From Bryobacterales bacterium (GTDB lineage: Bacteria > Acidobacteriota > Terriglobia > Bryobacterales > Bryobacteraceae), in contig PKZC01000161.1 in the NCBI GenBank assembly GCA_003132905.1, positions 1 to 20,151 of the forward strand: DNA of 20,151 nucleotides, in the 5' to 3' direction. Shown piece by piece: positions 16,501 to 20,151 of the stretch (position 1 is its first letter; each line of letters begins with the position of its first letter). The notes below the pieces were generated by a model. It was not told where the DNA came from. It searched no databases and was given only the letters and a program-made list of their open reading frames with translations. A program made the position numbers and the translations under genes.

Positions 16501-18278
16501 CACAATGCACATCAAAATCGCGGGCATTCGGCGCAGACGTCAAGGACGAGGATATTGCCGCTTACAAGCTGAACGACGACCAGATCGAAGCGTTCAAGCA
16601 CCTCTGGAAGTACGGTCCTGTCGGTCTGCTTCAAGGTCCGCCCGGCACGGGCAAGACGCGCTTTATCGCAGCGATGGCCCACTATGCTCTCGTTCACGCC
16701 CGCCTGCGAAATGTTCTCGTGCTTTCGCAATCACATGAGGCGGTGAACACGGCTGCCGAAAGAATTCTCGAGGTTTCAGAGGGACTCGGCGGAAGCGTCG
16801 ATCTCCTGCGGGTCGGACAGCATATGAAGATCTCACCCGCGCTGCGGAAATACCATGCGCGCGCGATTCAGGACCGCTATCGAGAACTCTTCCGGGCCGG
16901 GATCAAGGACCGCATCGCGCCGCCGGCCAGCCGGCTCGGATTGGATCGCAAATACGTTACCGAAGCGACGGAGATCGAAGCCGTGTTCGGCTCTCTCGTG
17001 CGACAAATCGAACTCTGCGAACAAGACATCGCGACAGGAAGCGACCAGGACGTGATCACGGCGGCCAGAGACAGGCTGGGATCCCTGCAAGATGTTTGGC
17101 GCACGGCACTGGAGGAGCGGCAAATCGAGGATACCGGCGAGCCACGGGATGTGCTCGAACAAACCAGAGAAATCCTTGCTTCGCGCCACTCGGTCCACGA
17201 TGTCGATAGTCGGCGGCGACTACTGCGTGTTTACCAACTGGCAAACGAATGGACCGCCGTCTTGGGAATGCGAGGCCGAACTCTCGAAGAGCTTCTGGCG
17301 CGCAGCCGGAATCTCGTTTGCGGAACGTGCGTGGGCATCGGACGCCAGGGCCTACAACTGGAAAAGAACGCCTTCGACTTGGTTATCATCGACGAAGCCG
17401 CCCGCTGCACGCCCGGGGAACTTGCTGTCGGCATGCAGTCGGGTCGGCGAATACTTCTCGTTGGCGATCACCGGCAATTGCCGCCGCTATTTGGTCACGA
17501 ACTTCTCAAGGCCGTCGGTCCCCGATTGGGAATCGCTTCCCGAAAGGAGCTGCAGCGAAGCGATTTCGAGCGCGCCTTCCATTCGGAGTACGGCCTTGCG
17601 GTCGCGCGTACTCTCAAGAAGCAATATCGGATGGCGCCCAAGATCGGTCGGTTGGTGTCCGAAGCCTTCTACCCGGGACAAGAATTGAAGACCGAGCGAG
17701 GAGACCCACCGTCGTACTATAGCCTTTTGCCCAAGCCGCTGGACGACGAAGTGGTCTGGATCGATACCGGCCATTCCCGGTCAAGTCGGCGCGAAACCGA
17801 AGTCGGCACTAGTTACCATAATAGGCGGGAGGCCGCCGCGGTGATTTCCATCCTAAGGTCTATCGCGAGGTCGGAGGCGTTTTTGAAACAGGCGCGAGCC
17901 GAACTCAAAGGTGAGGAACCTTTGGTCGGGGTGATCTGCATGTACAGTCCCCAGGTCGACCTCATTGACGAGTTCTTCGTCAATTCGGATCTTTCGGCCG
18001 AATTCAGATCTCTCGTCAAGATCGATACGGTCGACAGCTATCAGGGAAAGGAAAACAGGATCGTCATCGTTTCGCTCGTGCGCAGCAACCCAGAATACGA
18101 CGTGGGATTCGTGCGGACCGCGAACAGAATCAACGTTGCGCTCTCTCGCGCGATGGAACGTCTTGTTATCGTGGGTTCGGCGCAAATGTATGGTGGACAG
18201 GGAAATCCGCTGTCGCCCGTGCTGAATTTGTTGCGGTCGGCAGGCCGCGTGGTCGGCGACGGTTACGGAGGACGATGA
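13539..18278 (+). CDS. NERD / tandem kinase / superfamily 1 (COG1112) helicase fusion, Mokosh MkoA-like
   Basis: The protein has 1579 residues. Residues 1-150 are a NERD nuclease-related domain (D51, D64 and K66 in EIDVVL and VDLKHLRG). Residues about 260-470 are a first protein-kinase fold with HRDL at 338 but Ser instead of the metal-binding Asn and SGFG instead of DFG, so probably inactive. Residues about 490-720 are a second kinase fold with lysine K520, HGDLSPPN (614-621) and VDIVDF (D637/D640), so possibly active. Residues about 1010-1560 are an SF1 helicase of COG1112/UPF1 type: LNDDQ, GPPGTGKT (1033-1040), DEAA (1285), GDHRQLPP (1309), QYRM (1362), YQGKE (1501) and a final VALSRA motif. 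Type I Mokosh MkoA combines kinase and COG1112 helicase; PglW of BREX type 2 shares NERD plus kinase. The start is GTG 13539, since a stop in the frame lies at 13512; the ribosome binding site is weak. It is one base ahead of its downstream partner. Confidence 0.87.
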   Translation: MEIEFFLPQGPQPTEMEGLEELRRALPRSWKGFANFVMRQPGRRGQDREIDVVLITPDRVILVDLKHLRGRIENRGGFWCRGEEILFPSPAHKIRENAKIMASLIRSELIQLSAVPPVESVVVLTHPLADPSGLDQVERDRTIKLNDFLRISQDNYFRSLFTTRSRFDASNPLNSGGTISILQKFFRNGRLFEPRKTQFHGFVPTGDPEFKHRLYLEYACHQPADPNYTGLLRLWDFSVESEFVVEAARRPVAERERAVLGHIRVQDPGLYENYVLRSVRHDSEFTLRYSEIFDRLPDLERLTRFHGTLDDLPIERRIELARLLLDRVAALHRVRVAHRDLDRHSVWVDDRRSKVVLSGFGAAHFPERKSLGEARSKLLAGGNRVPEDVGGSKPGTPFQQDVFLAGALVWSLLSGSRLETIDGVPIWPPETQEHVPEVFTAWFEKSLQLDARNRYANGVEAADAFAELLRKSEKVSLEKQLERYRRDIDPISDYVPVKWLSQKPLRIYRSGNSDASFFVKSWPERSLGERRKTAARLIEFFGKADALRQTTADWLPTIEVACLCTDGLLLVQQWIDGDSLDQCNTSEWSPENVRQFVIELATAVDDLHELGLWHGDLSPPNIIVRMDQRRPRPVLVDIVDFTVEEGGKKTAAYCPPNDVDPRVRDRYAVGQIATDIADRCDDAETKALLLVGVSKCGQGAAPWLTLKALRDALSQQKSRPVLPSFNLAIETPRAAFEGDMLSDNGVFHIVKSKGRSSIDIFGFDQRITIDLDEKDAKPKHAVAHPTDLNGAAWAQRWRTFSFEGSVSVQRSFAFRFAGFDKLAALLKPESKREEPSADASSDTPVSAAETISARLPQFPVARFWKETIAVEEEIKPEMRLSEEPKFDSDEQTLVLTTEDNLTDVEIADGQSVGVMWNGNKLGDLDTKRSRGTTVVLRNVRQYRGMRAGAVLKLQSSDEFISFQRRSRAVARILERRSQIPDLISYFDPQCTSKSRAFGADVKDEDIAAYKLNDDQIEAFKHLWKYGPVGLLQGPPGTGKTRFIAAMAHYALVHARLRNVLVLSQSHEAVNTAAERILEVSEGLGGSVDLLRVGQHMKISPALRKYHARAIQDRYRELFRAGIKDRIAPPASRLGLDRKYVTEATEIEAVFGSLVRQIELCEQDIATGSDQDVITAARDRLGSLQDVWRTALEERQIEDTGEPRDVLEQTREILASRHSVHDVDSRRRLLRVYQLANEWTAVLGMRGRTLEELLARSRNLVCGTCVGIGRQGLQLEKNAFDLVIIDEAARCTPGELAVGMQSGRRILLVGDHRQLPPLFGHELLKAVGPRLGIASRKELQRSDFERAFHSEYGLAVARTLKKQYRMAPKIGRLVSEAFYPGQELKTERGDPPSYYSLLPKPLDDEVVWIDTGHSRSSRRETEVGTSYHNRREAAAVISILRSIARSEAFLKQARAELKGEEPLVGVICMYSPQVDLIDEFFVNSDLSAEFRSLVKIDTVDSYQGKENRIVIVSLVRSNPEYDVGFVRTANRINVALSRAMERLVIVGSAQMYGGQGNPLSPVLNLLRSAGRVVGDGYGGR

Positions 18279-18279
18279 C

Positions 18280-19764
18280 ATGACGCCGCGCACGCAACGA
18301 GACGATATCGAAGTCGATATTGCGTCGTTCGTCGTCCGATCGCAAAAATTCCGGATCGCGGCCATGATCATGAAGCGGACGTCGGTTCCGCTTGCCACCG
18401 AATATGCGACCCGTCTGGTTCACCTCGTTCAGGGCATCCGCCTTGAGGACTTGCTCAGATTCTTCGATTTCGAGGCCGCTGAGTCGAGGGTTTTATTGCA
18501 GGATGTGCTGGGTACCGGCCTCGTGGTTGAACGGAATGGCCAATTGTTTTTGTCAGCGCAGGGGCACGAGGCGCTTTCGCCGATGACCGATAGGCTCGAC
18601 TTGTTCGAGGTCGAGGAGATCGCCACCACCATCGCTCTCGATCTGGCGGCGTTCACGTTTGTAGAGGAAGCAACGCTGAACCCCCGAGAAACTCGTCTCG
18701 TTCAAGAATTAAAGCTACCTGATCGGGAAAAGGCAGCTACCGCCATTGCGTCCGCGCGCGACGCTTTTGATCTGCATTTTCAGGAATGGCGGCTGACCCA
18801 AGGTCGCCGGCGGGGTTTGGACGAAGACACGCGTCTACATTCAATCGAAGACGTCCAGGTGGTCGGAGCCATCCCGTCGGTCGTTCAGGTTCCCATCCGA
18901 TGGCGGTCGGGAGATATGCCGGGAGTTGAGCCCGACTTCTCGGAGCTTTCGAGCAAAGGCAGAGCAGGCTCGCGCGCTCCGTTGATTTCGACGCTTAGCA
19001 CGCGCCTGAAATCCTTTGTTGCGCCCGCCGATCATCAAGCCGCGTTCGAACTGATCGATTCCTTGGATGGGGGAATGTTCCGACGGGACGGGGTACGATC
19101 GTCGGCTCAGCAGGTCGACTGGGCAGTTCTCGCAATCAGTCCCGAGCATCGTGTACTGGCGCGGGCCGGGGCTCCCGGTTTGCGGTTGGTGGGATCTACT
19201 TCTGCTGAGAGCAGTCGCACGGCTCTCCTCGACTGGACGCAGGGTGTGGGGGGTACGTCAACCGCCACTAGAACGCCTGTATTCTGGTTACCACCAAATC
19301 TCCCGAGTTGGGGACGCAGCGTTCCGTTCGCGAACTTGGCAAGCGCGTTGTCGGCCGCGCACGCTTCCGATGACGGCACCGTTTTGCTTGCAAGAACGCG
19401 CAGAGATGCAGGCGACGAAAAATTCTGGAATAAACTTTACGGCCCGACAAGCAAACTCGACCCGTTGTTTGATCGCTGCCTGGAGGTGCCGGAATCGGAT
19501 TTGCCTGATGCGCTCGAAATTGTGATAAAGCCCGGATCATGGGTACTCGCGTTGGTGCACGCACCTGACGCGCAGACTGCTTACCCGTTTCCGTTCGGAT
19601 ACATCACCGCCGCGCCGCAGATTGTCGAGCGCTACGCGCACCGTATTGCGGAACTGGCGTCAAAGGCTGACGGCACGAGAGCTATTCTTTGGGTGCGGGC
19701 GGGGGAAGACACACATGCTGCGTTGACACGGATTGACGAAGCACTTGGGATCGGAGTCGCCTAA
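18280..19764 (+). CDS. Winged-helix partner protein of the kinase-helicase, in the position of MkoB
   Basis: The protein has 494 residues. Residues about 30-105 look like a winged helix-turn-helix (LEDLLRFFDFEAAESRVLL, then GLVVERNGQLFLSAQGHEAL). The remainder is alpha/beta with no recognised family. It includes a conserved-looking VIKPGSWVLALVH segment near 413-425. In type I Mokosh the gene after the kinase-helicase encodes a PLD nuclease, MkoB. I searched this sequence for an HxKxxxxD motif and found none, so it is either a degenerate PLD fold or a different partner. The start ATG 18280 has a strong GGAGG (18267-18271) inside the end of the preceding gene, with a single base between stop and start, so the two proteins are made together and probably act as a complex. 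Function beyond that is unknown. Confidence 0.82.
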   Translation: MTPRTQRDDIEVDIASFVVRSQKFRIAAMIMKRTSVPLATEYATRLVHLVQGIRLEDLLRFFDFEAAESRVLLQDVLGTGLVVERNGQLFLSAQGHEALSPMTDRLDLFEVEEIATTIALDLAAFTFVEEATLNPRETRLVQELKLPDREKAATAIASARDAFDLHFQEWRLTQGRRRGLDEDTRLHSIEDVQVVGAIPSVVQVPIRWRSGDMPGVEPDFSELSSKGRAGSRAPLISTLSTRLKSFVAPADHQAAFELIDSLDGGMFRRDGVRSSAQQVDWAVLAISPEHRVLARAGAPGLRLVGSTSAESSRTALLDWTQGVGGTSTATRTPVFWLPPNLPSWGRSVPFANLASALSAAHASDDGTVLLARTRRDAGDEKFWNKLYGPTSKLDPLFDRCLEVPESDLPDALEIVIKPGSWVLALVHAPDAQTAYPFPFGYITAAPQIVERYAHRIAELASKADGTRAILWVRAGEDTHAALTRIDEALGIGVA

Positions 19765-19770
19765 GTCGCT

Positions 19771-19889
19771 TCAGCGGCCATCGTCATCGTCGCGAGCTAC
19801 CGCGGCCCGGCGAGCGGCCCGCAATTCGTCAAGGCTGACAACATCGGCGGTTTTGCGGTGAGCAAGACCTCGTCCCTGACGCGGCTCAT
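19771..19889 (-). pseudogene. Frameshifted small gene
   Basis: ATG 19889 begins two bases after the stop of the 54-residue frame, a spacing typical of operons. It reads MSRVRDEV and then loses coding character, ending at a TAG after 30 residues. The neighbouring frame is protein-like from there on (KTADVVSLDELRAARRAAVA, then four aspartates) to a TGA at 19771-19773, but it has no start codon of its own. A single base of insertion or deletion near 19863-19870 would join them into a protein of about 39 residues. This may be a mutated gene, a sequencing error or coincidence. Confidence 0.3.
19779..19823. repeat. Direct repeat, copy 1
   Basis: This 45-base segment matches 20094-20137 in the same orientation at about 38 of 45 positions, with one gap. 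The first 16 bases, CATCGTCATCGTCGCG, and the last 12, GAGCGGCCCGCA, are identical. On the minus strand both copies encode a stretch ending in RDDDD, so the similarity may reflect related C-termini rather than a mobile repeat. Confidence 0.6.
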
Positions 19890-19891
19890 AG

Positions 19892-20056
19892 CTATTTGCT
19901 TTTCCCGCGCAAGCCGCTGCGCGGCGCGGTGAATGGAATGACTTGGCCGCCGTGCTCGATTGGCTCGGGATCGCAGATTGTTCCTGTCATCAAATCAATC
20001 CATATTTTGCGGGGTGGCGTGCGGAGCCGCAACTTCAGCCTCCTTTCTTTGGTCAT
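19892..20056 (-). CDS. Small basic protein of 54 residues, unknown function
   Basis: The frame starts at ATG 20056 with a strongly basic N-terminus (MTKERRLKLRLRTPPRKIW), then an IDLMTGTICDPEPIE segment, GGQVIPFTAP and a basic tail ending in TAG at 19892-19894. The sequence reads like a true small protein of rhizobia-type genomes, with proline after basic residues and regular codon use, but I cannot name a family. The ribosome binding site is weak. It lies 17 bases after the stop of a partial upstream frame and 2 bases before the start of the next, an operon-like arrangement on the minus strand converging on the helicase operon. Confidence 0.5.
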   Translation of the reverse strand: MTKERRLKLRLRTPPRKIWIDLMTGTICDPEPIEHGGQVIPFTAPRSGLRGKSK

Positions 20057-20073
20057 CAGCGCGGTCCGAGAAT

Positions 20074-20151
20074 TTATGAACCATCTTGCCCCTCATCGTC
20101 ATCGTCGCGGACCACCGAGGCTGGGGAGCGGCCCGCACCCCGCGTCTGTGT
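20074..20151 (-). CDS. C-terminal fragment of a gene entering from the right edge (doubtful)
   Basis: The minus-strand frame is open from the window edge to a TAA at 20074-20076, giving 25 residues that end in SVVRDDDDEGQDGS. The acidic tail resembles the end of the frameshifted frame at 19771-19889. It is too short to judge; it may be the end of a real gene outside the window. Confidence 0.28.
   Translation of the reverse strand, partial: TQTRGAGRSPASVVRDDDDEGQDGS
20094..20137. repeat. Direct repeat, copy 2
   Basis: This is the second copy of the repeat at 19779-19823, 315 bases further right. It differs mainly in the middle (ACCACCGAGGCTGGG against GCTACCGCGGCCCGGC). The interval holds the 54-residue minus-strand frame. 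No insertion-sequence gene or target-site signature accompanies it. Confidence 0.6.

Larger units (their letters stand above)
19765..20151. other. Right-hand end: small minus-strand frames and a direct repeat
   Basis: No long gene is present in these 387 bases. On the minus strand three short frames run in a row (20151-20074, 20056-19892, 19889-19771) with tight spacing, described separately. A 45-base direct repeat flanks the middle frame. No terminator with a T run is seen after the helicase-partner gene. Confidence 0.5.

Noticed and set aside
19779..20137. Direct repeats as att sites or insertion-sequence ends
   Set aside because: There is no transposase or integrase, the copies differ internally, and the repeat is explained at least in part by similar C-terminal coding.
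1..20151. CRISPR array, tRNA or rRNA genes
   Set aside because: No regularly spaced repeats, no tRNA-like cloverleaf and no rRNA signature were noticed on either strand.

Overview
The window looks like a piece of a defence (anti-phage) island from a GC-rich alphaproteobacterium, most likely a member of the Hyphomicrobiales (Bradyrhizobium-like). That placement rests on codon use (GC-rich third positions in the large operons) and general protein style; no rRNA, tRNA or housekeeping marker is present to confirm it. Base composition is patchy: the genes at 2-2315, 9808-10824 and 11311-13066 are visibly more AT-rich than 2680-9719 and 13539-19764. This fits modules of different origin stacked side by side.

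Layout. (1) 2-1687, plus strand: the 3' part of an unrecognised gene, then a PUA/EVE-like domain fused to a GIY-YIG-type nuclease, which would suit a modification-sensing restriction enzyme. (2) 1929-2315, minus strand: a small dimeric alpha/beta-barrel (ABM-like) protein, apparently a non-defence passenger. (3) 2680-9719, plus strand: a compact four-gene operon of XRE-ImmA/IrrE regulator-protease, PIN-domain RNase-like protein, DrmA-type helicase and DrmB (DUF1998) protein. The last three genes are joined by ATGA stop/start overlaps, and the operon is preceded by a promoter overlapped by a palindrome. This is a DISARM core without methyltransferase or DrmC. (4) 9808-10824: a NYN nuclease domain fused to a PLD-like domain, in the position where DrmC might be expected. 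(5) 13066-11040, minus strand: a DndB-like DGQHR-family protein, a small HELIH zincin and perhaps a 75-residue protein. (6) 13539-19764, plus strand: a 1579-residue NERD / tandem kinase / COG1112-type SF1 helicase protein and a winged-helix partner, resembling type I Mokosh and sharing its N-terminal layout with PglW. (7) 20151-19771, minus strand: three very small reading frames and a 45-bp direct repeat.

Working model (inference). The XRE-ImmA protein represses its own operon through the palindrome and releases it, perhaps by self-proteolysis, when the cell is infected or damaged. The PIN, DrmA and DrmB proteins would then act together on invading DNA or RNA, with the NYN-PLD protein as a possible extra nuclease. 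The NERD-kinase-helicase pair and the DGQHR-zincin pair look like independent modules divergently arranged around a shared 472-bp gap. No transposase, integrase, tRNA attachment site or CRISPR array is visible.
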